Shown one piece after another: positions 26,509 through 35,766 of a stretch of 64,000 nt of DNA (position 1 is its first letter; each line of letters begins with the position of its first letter). Position numbers and translations under genes: made by a program. The notes beneath the pieces were generated by a model. That model did not search any database. It was not told the DNA's origin and saw nothing but the letters and a program-made list of their open reading frames with translations. The stretch is from assembly GCF_005887115.1 (NCBI RefSeq), contig NZ_PNCJ01000028.1, forward strand, positions 1 through 64,000, in the 5' to 3' direction. The stretch comes from Pseudoalteromonas rubra (GTDB lineage: Bacteria > Pseudomonadota > Gammaproteobacteria > Enterobacterales > Alteromonadaceae).

Positions 26509-27264
26509 AGGAAAAGGCGGCACTTGATTTGCCCGGTAAATCACTTTGCCTTGCCTGTTTTGCACTACCCAGTAGGGTAAGTCTGTCACCTCAAAGCGCC
26601 TGAACAGCTGATTGTGGCGGTCAAAAACGATCTCATGATTGACGTTAAAACGCTGCTGATAGGCGCTGACCTGAGTTTGATCCACATAAAACGGCTTGAT
26701 CACGGTTATTACCGGGTAGTCGATATTGGCTGACAGGTGGTTATTCTGTGCGATCCTGCGTTCGCAATTCGGGATATGCTGGAACGGACACAGGCTGTCG
26801 CTGAAGAATAATATCCGAAAGCCCGCACCCGGGCGGGTGGGATCAAAAGGATGCCCGGATAAAGTTTGAAGCGTTTTATCCTGAGCGGGCTGGTCTGCAT
26901 GTGCTACCGTTGGGGCCTTGCTTAGCGCCTCCCGTTGGCGTACTTGGTTGCCCTCAACCACCAGCCGATAGGGGGTTTGCCTTACGCCATAGCGGATCGC
27001 CAGCTGATTGTGGGTGTCTATTTGCAGACCGTCATAGACAGGGAACAGCGCAGTGAACTGATCCACACTGGGTTTATCTATGTTGATGTCCGGATGCAGA
27101 AAGCGACGCTCGATATCGGCGTGTGGTTCGGGCAAGGGGGTTTGCTGCACGTACTCATCCCAGAGATTAATAAAGATGTACTCAACCGGGGCGGCGATTG
27201 ACTGCTGGCTGAGCAAGAGCGCAGTCAGGCTCAGTAATAGGGTGATCGGGTTGTGTAACTTCAT
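26503..27264 (-). CDS. Periplasmic double thioredoxin-fold-like protein
   Basis: This 253-aa product has a signal peptide (1-24, ending SIAAP). Two thioredoxin-like halves can be discerned from paired cis-proline contexts: GVRQTPYRLVVEGN in the first half and VTDLPYWVVQNRQGK in the second. The second half carries LFFSDSLCPFQHIPNCE, a cysteine pair spaced far wider than C-x-x-C. The start codon overlaps the stop of the upstream thioredoxin gene (ATGA). It is probably a dedicated redox partner of the DsbD-like membrane protein. The exact family is not recognised. Confidence 0.6.
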   Translation of the reverse strand: MKLHNPITLLLSLTALLLSQQSIAAPVEYIFINLWDEYVQQTPLPEPHADIERRFLHPDINIDKPSVDQFTALFPVYDGLQIDTHNQLAIRYGVRQTPYRLVVEGNQVRQREALSKAPTVAHADQPAQDKTLQTLSGHPFDPTRPGAGFRILFFSDSLCPFQHIPNCERRIAQNNHLSANIDYPVITVIKPFYVDQTQVSAYQQRFNVNHEIVFDRHNQLFRRFEVTDLPYWVVQNRQGKVIYRANQVPPFPL

Positions 27265-27734
27265 GGTTTGTCTCCTGCCAGTGTCGCCAGGTGTTGTCTG
27301 AGTTCATCGGTGAACAGGGCGCTGCGGTAAATCTCTTTGCCACTGGCATCGAGCAAAATATGCTGAGGTGTGCCGGTTACTCGATACTGGCGGGTAATGC
27401 TACCTGTTGCATCAAACACTGTGGGAAACTGATAGCCATAGCGGTTTAAATAGGTTTTCACGCCCTCGACGGTCTGATTAAAGCCCACATTGACGGCAAT
27501 GACCTGATAACTTTCCTTTCGGTTTTCAAAGGCCTGCTGGAGCAGGGGCATCTCTTCTACACAATAGGCGCACCAGGTAGCCCAGAATTTCAGGTAAGTG
27601 ACTTTGCCACTGCTTGAGACTGATTGATCGGCCACTGTTCTGGCCTGCAAAGGGAGATAAGGTTTTGCCGCGGCCGTGGTCGACAGTGCCAGTAACACGA
27701 TGCCTGTGAGGAATGTCTTCATAATGGTCTCCAT
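27261..27734 (-). CDS. TlpA/ResA-like periplasmic thioredoxin
   Basis: This 157-aa product has a signal sequence (MKTFLTGIVLLALSTTAAAK after METI; the start may be at 27722) and a thioredoxin domain with the active site WATWCAYCVEEMPLL and cis-Pro in VTGTPQHILL. TlpA-type proteins reduce periplasmic disulfides and take electrons from CcdA/DsbD-type membrane proteins; such a protein is encoded immediately upstream (15 bases). It overlaps the downstream gene by four bases. Confidence 0.88.
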   Translation of the reverse strand: METIMKTFLTGIVLLALSTTAAAKPYLPLQARTVADQSVSSSGKVTYLKFWATWCAYCVEEMPLLQQAFENRKESYQVIAVNVGFNQTVEGVKTYLNRYGYQFPTVFDATGSITRQYRVTGTPQHILLDASGKEIYRSALFTDELRQHLATLAGDKP

Positions 27735-27749
27735 AATGGTTTGCTTGCG

Positions 27750-28421
27750 TTATAGCCAGCTCTTGCCGGCCTGAATAAGAAAATATTGCGCCATGATGAG
27801 CAGCAACAGCGCACTGATGGTGGGCATGTGATTGAGCCAGGCGCCTGCGCGCGGCAAACGCGTCACAAATTGACTGCTCAGTCCGGCCAGCAACAGCAGG
27901 GTGCTCATACCCAGTGCAAAGCTAAATAACAGCAGTGCCCCGAATATTGGCTGCCCGCTGGTGGCCACAAACAGCAGCAAACCACCGAGCACCGGAGAAG
28001 TGCAAGGTGCGGCCACCAGTGCACTGGTCATGCCCATCAGCAGCGCCCCCTGCGAGCCCTGAAATGCAGGGCCCGGTAAACGGGGTAGAGTCAGCCAGCC
28101 TTTATTGACCAGAGCCAGATACATGAGCAGATTGGCAAAACCAACCCGCACCCAGGGGTTGGAGGCCACTATCCCAAACAGACTGCCACTGTAGGCGGCA
28201 ACGCCACCGAGTAGAGCATAGACAGCGGCAAAGCCGAGGCAATACTGCAGCGGTGCCAGTGTCTGGCTGCGGTATCTGGTCAGTGAGGCCAGGGTAATGG
28301 GCAGCAGAGGATATACGCAGGGCGTAAAGCTGGTCAGTACACCGCTGAATAAGGCCATAGGTAATAACCACCAGCTTAGGTGCGGTGTGTTTAATGCGTC
28401 TAACAGAGGGGGTTCCAACAT
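27750..28421 (-). CDS. DsbD/CcdA-like transmembrane electron carrier
   Basis: This 223-aa protein has six to seven membrane segments and the two cysteines typical of the DsbD beta domain, in TSFTPCVYPLLPITLASL (about 31-48) and AAPCTSPVLGG (about 137-147). It lacks the alpha and gamma periplasmic domains of full DsbD, so it is CcdA-sized. It moves electrons from cytoplasmic thioredoxin to periplasmic partners, presumably the two thioredoxin-fold proteins encoded downstream. Cytochrome c genes are absent here. Confidence 0.88.
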   Translation of the reverse strand: MLEPPLLDALNTPHLSWWLLPMALFSGVLTSFTPCVYPLLPITLASLTRYRSQTLAPLQYCLGFAAVYALLGGVAAYSGSLFGIVASNPWVRVGFANLLMYLALVNKGWLTLPRLPGPAFQGSQGALLMGMTSALVAAPCTSPVLGGLLLFVATSGQPIFGALLLFSFALGMSTLLLLAGLSSQFVTRLPRAGAWLNHMPTISALLLLIMAQYFLIQAGKSWL

Positions 28422-28584
28422 ACAGTGCTCGCTAAGTTGTTACGATGCAGCGCAGCGTGCTACATGGACCTCACTCTGCCTATCAAAGTGGCATAAAATC
28501 CACCTAAAATTTTATCAAGATATTGATTTTAATGATTAAGCTGAGCTGAGAGACTGTGAGACTGTTGGGTAGTAATTGCAGACA

Positions 28585-28613
28585 TAAAAAAACGGCCCGC
28601 GATGGACCGTTTC
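28585..28613 (-). terminator. Rho-independent terminator of yidC
   Basis: On the minus strand a GC-rich stem (AAACGGTCC / GGGCCGTTT with one mismatch) is followed by a run of seven T. It lies about 20 bases behind the yidC stop. Confidence 0.85.
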
Positions 28614-28633
28614 TTGTTTATCTGTATTGCGTA

Positions 28634-30265
28634 TTAACCGCGGACCTTCATGCCCTTTTTCTCCATGCCACGATAGATATACAGCATCTGGGCAATTGAG
28701 ATCAGGTTAGAGACTAGCCAGTACAACACCAGACCAGACGGGAACCAGATAAAGAACACTGAGAAGATAACCGGCATCCAAGTCATCATCTTTTGCTGCA
28801 TTGGATCCGTCACTGTCATAGGTTGCAGCTTCTGAGTCAGGAACATACTGGCACCAAACAGGATAGGCAGTACATAGTACGGGTCTTTTGAAGACAGGTC
28901 TGTCAGCCACAGCATAAACTCGGCATGACGCAGCTCTGTTGATTCCAGGAATACATAGAATAGCGCCAGGAAGATAGGCATTTGCAGTAACAGTGGGAAG
29001 CAGCCGCCCATAGGGTTTACTTTTTCCTTACGGTACATCTCCATCATTGCCTGACCGAATTTCTGACGGTCATCGCCATAGCGCTCTTTCAGAGCCTGCA
29101 TTTTCGGCTGTAGCATACGCATTTTAGCCATTGAGGTGTATTGCGCTTTGGTAAGTGGGTATAGCAACGTTTTTACGATTAAGGTAATCGCAATGATGGC
29201 CAGACCCCAGTTACCGATAATGCTGTGCAGGAACTTCAGCAAACTCAGTAGTGGCTGAGAGATAAACCATAACCAACCGTAGTCGACTGTCAGATCCAGG
29301 TCTTCATGCAGCGCTTCCAGTGCGTCAGTGTCTTTTGGACCCATGTAGTAAGTGGCGGTGAGCTGTGCAGTGCCATTGGCCTGAATATTGGTTGCTTCGC
29401 CTTTTACACCTATGATGCTGTTGTTATTACGCAGTGAGCTGTAAATGGTGTTGTTCTTTTCCTGACCTGGTACCCAGGCACTCACAAAGTAATGCTGAAT
29501 AAAGGCAACGTAACCGCCCTGAGTATTTTTATTCAGGTTAGCATCGGCCATATCAGAGAAAGAGTATTTCTCATAAGGCTCTTCGCTGGTGCCATAGGCT
29601 GCGCCCAGATAAGTCTGGTCAACCATGCTGCCTTTTTCCTGAACGGTGCGCTTGATTTGGGTATACAGTTGCACCTGCACTGGATCAGCCGTTGGGTTAG
29701 TCACATCGTATTCCAGTGCCACATCATACTGACCTGGTTTGAATACAAAGGTTTTGCTGAACTGAACGCCTTTACTGTCAACAAACGTCAGCGGTACACG
29801 CAGCTCATCACCGTTTAATGTGTAGCTGGTTTGTTCGCTTTGATAGACCGGGCGACCCTGGCTTGATGCATCCGGGCCATTCAGGCCAATCAAACCGCTT
29901 TGCGCAAAGTACTCTTTGCCTTCAAACTCACCCAGTAACAGGTAAGGCTGGTCGCTGCCATGGGTTTCGGCGTGTTGTAGTAATTTCGCCTCAACAATGT
30001 CACCGCCACGGGTGTCGATTTTCACTGCCAGTACATCAGTGGTTACCGAAATGACTGAGCGAGTAGCCACAGTGGCCTGCATTGGCACATCAGCCTGACT
30101 GGAAGCCGGTACATCGGCCTGGTCATTGTTTGCGGGGCCGGCCACTTGTTGTGTGACGGCACTGGTATCAGCATTGGCTGCGGTTTGTTCCTTTGACCAC
30201 TCTGTAAAGAGTAAAAAGGTAACCAGCAGCAAGCCGATAAATAAAAACGTGCGTTGCGATTCCAT
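28634..30265 (-). CDS. yidC: Membrane protein insertase YidC
   Basis: This 543-aa Oxa1-type insertase has an N-terminal membrane anchor (RTFLFIGLLLVTFLLFTEW), a large periplasmic domain (about 60-340) and five conserved C-terminal membrane segments beginning near 350, including MGGCFPLLLQMPIFLALFYV. It inserts small membrane proteins, including the ATP synthase c subunit. It belongs to the conserved rpmH-rnpA-yidD-yidC block. Confidence 0.98.
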   Translation of the reverse strand: MESQRTFLFIGLLLVTFLLFTEWSKEQTAANADTSAVTQQVAGPANNDQADVPASSQADVPMQATVATRSVISVTTDVLAVKIDTRGGDIVEAKLLQHAETHGSDQPYLLLGEFEGKEYFAQSGLIGLNGPDASSQGRPVYQSEQTSYTLNGDELRVPLTFVDSKGVQFSKTFVFKPGQYDVALEYDVTNPTADPVQVQLYTQIKRTVQEKGSMVDQTYLGAAYGTSEEPYEKYSFSDMADANLNKNTQGGYVAFIQHYFVSAWVPGQEKNNTIYSSLRNNNSIIGVKGEATNIQANGTAQLTATYYMGPKDTDALEALHEDLDLTVDYGWLWFISQPLLSLLKFLHSIIGNWGLAIIAITLIVKTLLYPLTKAQYTSMAKMRMLQPKMQALKERYGDDRQKFGQAMMEMYRKEKVNPMGGCFPLLLQMPIFLALFYVFLESTELRHAEFMLWLTDLSSKDPYYVLPILFGASMFLTQKLQPMTVTDPMQQKMMTWMPVIFSVFFIWFPSGLVLYWLVSNLISIAQMLYIYRGMEKKGMKVRG

Positions 30266-30273
30266 AACAGCTC

Positions 30274-30606
30274 TTATTTCTCGTGTTGTTTATCTTGCGT
30301 TGATTTAGCAGGCACGGGATCAGACCCGCCTGCACTTAAAGGGTGACATTTTAATATGCGTTTAAGCGCTAACCAACTCCCTTTTGCAATTCCATGTAAA
30401 TTAATTGCCTGAATTGCATAGTGAGAGCAAGTTGGGGTATAGCGACAGTGTGGTCCCAACAGCGGACTAATCAATTGCTGATAAAAACGGATCACACCTA
30501 ATAGCAGTGTTTTGATCAGTCTCTGGCATACCTTAAATGGCCACTGGATCCACTTTATACATTGCTGCCTCAGGCGCGATGATAGTGTGGAAGGGGAGTG
30601 ATTCAT
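30274..30606 (-). CDS. yidD: Membrane protein insertion efficiency factor YidD
   Basis: The YidD core is clear: GVIRFYQQLISPLLGPHCRYTPTCSHYA and LKRILKCHPLSAGGSDPVP with the conserved cysteines. The 110-aa product from ATG 30606 (MNHSPSTLSSRL) is longer than usual; starts at 30633 or further inside are possible. It assists YidC. The stop is eight bases before yidC. The 264 bases between it and rnpA are unusual, since the two genes often overlap. Confidence 0.9.
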   Translation of the reverse strand: MNHSPSTLSSRLRQQCIKWIQWPFKVCQRLIKTLLLGVIRFYQQLISPLLGPHCRYTPTCSHYAIQAINLHGIAKGSWLALKRILKCHPLSAGGSDPVPAKSTQDKQHEK

Positions 30607-30870
30607 GATGATGCCGTCAGAACTGATAACCAATCCCCAAGAAACAGCGGGAAATTGGCGATTAAAAGGTGAGCTAACTTTACCTTATCGGGGTCAAAAT
30701 AGCCATTGAGCCCCATGCGATTTTAGCGAATTCACTGTAAGTTGAACTCGACCAGTCGTCGTTTTCGTGGGTTTATAGTGCAAATTGAGTCTATAAGTTG
30801 CGCGGCAAACACAGCGCTGGCTGAGAGCGTGCAGACACGATAAATCAGCATACATTAGTGTACTGTGATG

Positions 30871-31305
30871 TTAAGACTGTTTGGGGCTACGCTGTTTAGA
30901 CGCAGGGCGCTTTTTATTGTGGCGTTTATGAGGTGGTGGCTTAGGTGCACCTGGTTTACAGCGTTCATTCACTTTACGCCATAATTTTGCCAGTTGTTTG
31001 CTTAGCTCTTCATTTGTTTGCTCGTCTACGCCAGTTTTGACCATCAGCACGATATCTATGTTATCCAGCTTATGACGGTTTAAGCGAAAGCTTTCACGGG
31101 CAAGACGTTTAATACGATTACGTTGACAGGCTTTTTTACAGCGTTTTTTAGCAACAGTGAGTCCAAGACGCGGGTGTCCAACATCATTGGGTTTAGCTAA
31201 CAAAGTAAAGTAGGGAGTTGCTGCGCGAGCGGGTTCGTTAAATACTCGGGAGTAATGCGAGGGAGTTAACAGACGTAACTCCCTGCTGAAGCTAAAGTCT
31301 TCCAC
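30871..31305 (-). CDS. rnpA: Ribonuclease P protein component
   Basis: This 144-aa protein has the RNase P signature KKACQRNRIKRLARESFRLN and LGLTVAKKRCKKA. It binds the M1 RNA and matures tRNA 5' ends. It is about 20-25 residues longer than usual because of a basic proline/lysine-rich tail (KPPPHKRHNKKRPASKQ). It lies immediately downstream of rpmH. Confidence 0.97.
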   Translation of the reverse strand: MEDFSFSRELRLLTPSHYSRVFNEPARAATPYFTLLAKPNDVGHPRLGLTVAKKRCKKACQRNRIKRLARESFRLNRHKLDNIDIVLMVKTGVDEQTNEELSKQLAKLWRKVNERCKPGAPKPPPHKRHNKKRPASKQRSPKQS

Positions 31306-31312
31306 TTATATA

Positions 31313-31447
31313 TTAAGCAGAAAGTACTTTACGGCCTCTAGCACGACGACGCGCTAGTACTTTACGGCCATTCTTCGTTGCCATACGTGCACGGAAACCG
31401 TGAGTACGCTTGCGTTTAAGAACGCTAGGTTGAAAAGTTCTTTTCAT
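31313..31447 (-). CDS. rpmH: 50S ribosomal protein L34
   Basis: This 44-aa basic protein reads MKRTFQPSVLKRKRTHGFR and then ARMATKNGRKVLARRRARGR, ending KVLSA. Sequence and length match L34 of gammaproteobacteria exactly. It lies eight bases before rnpA and is divergent from dnaA across a 677-base regulatory region. Confidence 0.98.
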   Translation of the reverse strand: MKRTFQPSVLKRKRTHGFRARMATKNGRKVLARRRARGRKVLSA

Positions 31448-32124
31448 AACTAATCCATCCGATCGGTTAAAGTTTAAAACATCCTATGCAGGTCGCGATC
31501 CTGGCACAGGTGCCATTGCGAGCGCGAGATATTAATGCCGCGGCGTAGGAAAGTCAATCATAATCGCGCCATCAAGCATAGATTTTAGCCAGAAATAACA
31601 AAAAACGGTCATTCGCCTTGCTATCGCCAGAGAAAAACAAGCCACATTATACCTATATAAAGAATAGAGTGGGATCTAAATCCTCGCATTCGCGATCCGG
31701 CACTTAATTTAGATCGGATCTGAGTGGTGGGTGAGTGTGATCAACTCAGATCGGATCAAAGTTGGGTTTTCCACATGCCTTGGGTGAAATATGGCAACAT
31801 CCTCTGGAAAACTTAAAATGATCGTGTTTTTTTGATGAGATCTTGGTGTATTTTTGCTAAGATCAGTAAACAGGGTGAAAAATAAAATGTCAATAAAAAC
31901 AAGCGGATGAGTTTGTTTCTGGGAAAGATCCTGAATTTTAAAAAAGTCAATATTGATGTTGTGGATAAGATCCCCTCATAATACCCGGCTTCCACCTATG
32001 TATTTATGATAATAAACAAGCATTTCCGTCGATCCTTTGGATTAGCTGTGTATAACCTTGTTGGTAAATCCTGCGATATCCTGAGTTTTTATGTACGGGA
32101 ATATTAACTATTTCGGAGTGCGAC
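31448..32124. promoter_or_regulatory. dnaA-rpmH divergent region with GATC and DnaA-box cluster
   Basis: There are 13 GATC sites between 31673 and 32034. DnaA-box matches are TTTTCCACA 31767-31775, TGTGGATAA 31960-31968 (perfect, minus) and TGTGTATAA 32047-32055 (TTATACACA on minus). The dnaA and rpmH promoters must lie here. It resembles autoregulated dnaA promoters under Dam/SeqA control; in Pseudomonas-type chromosomes this same locus is the origin. Confidence 0.75.
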
Positions 32125-33531
32125 GTGTATCTGTCGGTTTGGCAAAGTTGTTTATATGTTTTGCAAGATGAGCTGCCTTCTCAGCAGTTCAACATGTGGG
32201 TGCGACCACTACAAGCAGAAAGTACCGAAGATACCTTAACCATCTATGCGCCAAATCGGTTTGTTTTGGACTGGGTGAGAGAAAAGTATTTAAACCGCAT
32301 CAGTGAATTGCTGACGGAAATCTGTGGTGACGAAGCGCCGGAGCTGCGTTTTGATGTTGGTAGTAAGCCTATTGGTGCAGTCAATAATAGTGGCCCCGCT
32401 TCTGGCGAGAGTGGCCAAAGTGTCCAGGCCGGAAGTGTTGCTAAGCCGGTTGTATCAACGGCGGGTGCCCCAAGTACCGCTAAAGTTGAACCTGCCCCTA
32501 AATCTGGGGTGAAGTCCAATATAAAAGAAAACTACACGTTTGATAATTTTGTTGAGGGTAAATCGAACCAGCTGGCAAAAGCGGCTGCAACTCAGGTTGC
32601 TGATAACCCGGGTTCCGCGTTTAACCCGGTTTTTATTTACGGCGGTACAGGTTTGGGCAAAACCCATCTGTTACACGCGGTAGGTAACGGCATCATAGAT
32701 AAAAAGCCAGACGCAAAAATTGTCTACATGCATTCTGAACGTTTTGTTCAGGACATGGTTAAAGCGTTACAGAACAATGCCATTGAAGAATTTAAGCGTT
32801 ACTACCGCAGTGTTGATGCGCTGATGATCGACGACATTCAGTTTTTTGCCAATAAAGAGCGATCGCAGGAAGAATTCTTCCACACTTTTAATGCCTTATT
32901 AGAGGGCAACCAGCAGATCATTCTTACGTCGGACAGATACCCAAAAGAAATTGAAGGGGTTGAAGATCGACTTAAGTCTCGCTTTGGCTGGGGCCTGACG
33001 ATTGCCATAGAGCCTCCGGAATTGGAGACACGTGTTGCCATTTTGATGAAAAAGGCACAGCAGAGTAATATCAATCTGCCTCATGAAGTGGCCTTTTTTA
33101 TTGCCAAAAAGTTACGCTCCAACGTGCGTGAATTGGAAGGCGCACTGAACCGAGTGATTGCTAATGCGAACTTTACCGGCAGGCCCATTTCCATTGAATT
33201 TGTAAAAGAAGCGCTGCGCGATTTGCTTGCACTTCAGGATAAGCTAGTCACGATTGATAATATTCAACGTACTGTGGCCGAGTACTACCGGATCCGAGTA
33301 TCTGACTTATTGTCTAAGCGTCGGAGTCGCTCAGTTGCCCGACCAAGACAAGTGGCGATGGCGTTGTCTAAAGAACTAACCAATCACAGTTTGCCTGAAA
33401 TTGGTGATGCTTTTGGCGGGCGCGATCACACAACCGTGCTACACGCGTGTCGCAAAGTGAAAGCACTGCGTGATGAAAGTCACGAAGTGAAAGAAGATTA
33501 TCAAAACCTGATCAGAACATTGTCGTCTTAA
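32125..33531 (+). CDS. dnaA: Chromosomal replication initiator DnaA
   Basis: This 468-aa protein has a GTG start with GGAG upstream. It comprises domain I (VWQSCLYVLQDELPSQQFNMW), a variable linker, the AAA+ domain with Walker A GGTGLGKTH at about 173-181 and Walker B MIDDIQFF, and domain IV with the DnaA-box recognition signature GGRDHTTVLHACRKV near 430-445. It initiates replication at oriC (21.4 kb). It is followed at nine bases by dnaN. Confidence 0.99.
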   Translation: MYLSVWQSCLYVLQDELPSQQFNMWVRPLQAESTEDTLTIYAPNRFVLDWVREKYLNRISELLTEICGDEAPELRFDVGSKPIGAVNNSGPASGESGQSVQAGSVAKPVVSTAGAPSTAKVEPAPKSGVKSNIKENYTFDNFVEGKSNQLAKAAATQVADNPGSAFNPVFIYGGTGLGKTHLLHAVGNGIIDKKPDAKIVYMHSERFVQDMVKALQNNAIEEFKRYYRSVDALMIDDIQFFANKERSQEEFFHTFNALLEGNQQIILTSDRYPKEIEGVEDRLKSRFGWGLTIAIEPPELETRVAILMKKAQQSNINLPHEVAFFIAKKLRSNVRELEGALNRVIANANFTGRPISIEFVKEALRDLLALQDKLVTIDNIQRTVAEYYRIRVSDLLSKRRSRSVARPRQVAMALSKELTNHSLPEIGDAFGGRDHTTVLHACRKVKALRDESHEVKEDYQNLIRTLSS

Positions 33532-33540
33532 GGGCCTAGT

Positions 33541-34644
33541 ATGCAAATTACGATTTCAAGAGAACAGTTTTTAAAACCCTTGATGCAGGTCTCGGGTGCC
33601 ATTGAGCGAAAACACACACTACCTATTTTATCCAACGTGCTGGTTGAGGTAAAAGAGGGTGTGTTGTCTATGACGGGCACTGACTTAGAGATTGAATTGG
33701 TTGCGAAAGTCACATTGGAAGAGCAAGTTGCCAATGCGAGTATTACTTTGCCTGCAAAGAAGTTGCTCGATATCTGTAAGAGTTTGCCAGATGGGTCTTT
33801 GCTGCAATTAAGCAGCCAGGAACATCAATTGCTCTTGACCAGTGGCCAAAGTCGTTTCTCTTTGACAACTTTGGCTGCAGAAGATTTTCCTAATCTTGAG
33901 CAGTGGGATGGTGAAGTTGAATTTCAGATCACACGGTCAGAACTACGCCAACTGCTTGAAGCAACACATTTCTCGATGGCTAATCAGGACGTACGTTACT
34001 ATTTGAACGGTATGTCCTTTGAAGTCGACAACAGTGAAATTAAAACGGTCGCAACCGATGGTCACCGTCTTGCGATTGCGCAACACCAGTTAGCAGAATC
34101 ACTTAATACACAACGCCAATTGATCATCCCGCGTAAAGGTGTTCAAGAGATCATGCGTTTGTTGCCAGCAGACGATGAGCCTTTGACCATCCAGTTTGGT
34201 AGTAATCATATTCGTATTTTAGATCCAGAGTTTACGTTGACCAGTAAGCTGGTGGATGGGCGCTTCCCAGATTATCGCCGAGTATTACCTCGTGGTGGGG
34301 ACAAGTTGGTGAATGCGAACCGAGAATGGCTACGCAGTGCATTTCAACGTGTATCCATCCTGTCGAACGAAAAGTTCCGTGGTGTTCGTCTTAACCTGTC
34401 GAATAGCCTGTTAAAGATCAGTGCTAATAACCCTGAGCAAGAACAGGCGGAAGAAACCGTAGAGGTTGAGTATCAGGGTGATGATCTGGAAATTGGTTTT
34501 AACGTGTCATATTTGCTGGATGTATTAAACACGCTTAAAACGGAAGATGTGCAGTTTACATTAGCTGATACCAACAGCAGCGCCCTGATCGAAGGGGCAA
34601 GCGATGATTCGGCAATGTATGTCGTTATGCCGATGCGCCTTTAG
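33541..34644 (+). CDS. dnaN: DNA polymerase III sliding clamp (beta)
   Basis: This 367-aa protein starts MQITISREQFLKPLMQVSGA and ends YVVMPMRL, the family C-terminus; three clamp domains of equal length are inferred. It lies in the conserved dnaA-dnaN-recF-gyrB series, 21 bases before recF. Confidence 0.99.
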   Translation: MQITISREQFLKPLMQVSGAIERKHTLPILSNVLVEVKEGVLSMTGTDLEIELVAKVTLEEQVANASITLPAKKLLDICKSLPDGSLLQLSSQEHQLLLTSGQSRFSLTTLAAEDFPNLEQWDGEVEFQITRSELRQLLEATHFSMANQDVRYYLNGMSFEVDNSEIKTVATDGHRLAIAQHQLAESLNTQRQLIIPRKGVQEIMRLLPADDEPLTIQFGSNHIRILDPEFTLTSKLVDGRFPDYRRVLPRGGDKLVNANREWLRSAFQRVSILSNEKFRGVRLNLSNSLLKISANNPEQEQAEETVEVEYQGDDLEIGFNVSYLLDVLNTLKTEDVQFTLADTNSSALIEGASDDSAMYVVMPMRL

Positions 34645-34665
34645 AAGTTAGGTGTGTACTCTTAA

Positions 34666-35754
34666 ATGAGTTTAAATCAAATTAGCCTCAATAACTTTCG
34701 TAATATTGAGGCCCTTTCTTTCTCGCCGAGCGACCAGATCAATATCATTTTAGGTGAAAACGGCAGCGGAAAAACCAGCCTGCTTGAGGCCATTTATTTC
34801 CTTTCCAATGGACGCTCATTTAGAACCAACAAGCACAAACTTATGATCCGTCATGAACAGGATAAATGTGTCGTTCATGGAAAAAAACAACTTCATAGTT
34901 TGTCTATTCCTATTGGTATTAGCAAAGATCTTCAAGGCGAAACCCAGTTACGGATCCAAGGCCAGTCGAGTAGAAAAATCGCTGAATTGGCGCAGATTTT
35001 ACCAACACAGGTGATAACGCCAGAAAGCTATGAATTGTTTTTTGGTGGTCCAAAAGAGCGGAGAAAATTTCTAGATCTTGGGGTGTTCCACGTGGAACAT
35101 CAGTTTTATAGCGTCTGGAAAAACTTCAATCAGGTACTCAAACAACGCAATGCTCTACTTAAATCGAAGCCAGCCCAGTACCAGCTTCAGATACGTACCT
35201 GGGACAGAGAGTTTATACGTCTGGCAGAGCAAATAAATATGTTCAGAAAGGCGTATATAAGTAGGTTTGAGCGTCATTTTTTTGATAAGATAGGGGATAT
35301 AAGCCCCATCTTTAAAGGCCTTGAAATGCGCTATGACGCTGGCTGGAAAGGGGACTTAGCTGATGTGCTAAACGCCCAACTGGAGCGGGATAGCAAGCTT
35401 GGCTATACAACTAAGGGGCCACATAAAGCCGATTTTAATTTTTATGCAAATGGTCACGGGGTTGAAAATATACTGTCTCGGGGTCAGTTAAAGTTGACTC
35501 TTTATGCGCTAAAGATCGCACAGAATAACTTGATTGAGGCCGAGACCGAGAAGCAATCCATATTGCTGATCGACGATTTACCTTCGGAGCTAAGCCAGGA
35601 TACGATGCTCAGCATCGCGCACTTACTTGCAGAATGTCAGTCACAACTGTTTATTACTGCAATAGACTCTGAAAGTATCCAGGCCATTGTGGAACCCATG
35701 AAACGAAATGTTGAGATGTTCCACGTGGAACATGGCCGCTTAATAACAAAATAA
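34666..35754 (+). CDS. recF: DNA repair/recombination ATPase RecF
   Basis: This 362-aa SMC-like ATPase has Walker A GENGSGKTSLLEAI (about 31-44), signature LSRGQLKLTLYALKIAQ and Walker B LLIDDLPSEL. It loads RecA at gaps with RecO and RecR. The gene carries two perfect parS 16-mers in frame, each giving the residues FHVEH (VFHVEHQF and MFHVEHGR). The C-terminal tail VEMFHVEHGRLITK appears to be shaped by the second site. Confidence 0.98.
   Translation: MSLNQISLNNFRNIEALSFSPSDQINIILGENGSGKTSLLEAIYFLSNGRSFRTNKHKLMIRHEQDKCVVHGKKQLHSLSIPIGISKDLQGETQLRIQGQSSRKIAELAQILPTQVITPESYELFFGGPKERRKFLDLGVFHVEHQFYSVWKNFNQVLKQRNALLKSKPAQYQLQIRTWDREFIRLAEQINMFRKAYISRFERHFFDKIGDISPIFKGLEMRYDAGWKGDLADVLNAQLERDSKLGYTTKGPHKADFNFYANGHGVENILSRGQLKLTLYALKIAQNNLIEAETEKQSILLIDDLPSELSQDTMLSIAHLLAECQSQLFITAIDSESIQAIVEPMKRNVEMFHVEHGRLITK
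35084..35099. promoter_or_regulatory. parS: parS site 1 (ParB binding)
   Basis: The perfect 16-bp palindrome TGTTCCACGTGGAACA matches the chromosomal parS consensus. It lies inside recF, 17 kb from parAB and 13.6 kb from oriC. Confidence 0.93.
35717..35732. promoter_or_regulatory. parS: parS site 2 (ParB binding)
   Basis: A second identical copy of TGTTCCACGTGGAACA lies 633 bases downstream of the first, near the recF 3' end. Paired parS sites near the origin are typical. Confidence 0.93.
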
Positions 35755-35766
35755 TTGGAATACACC

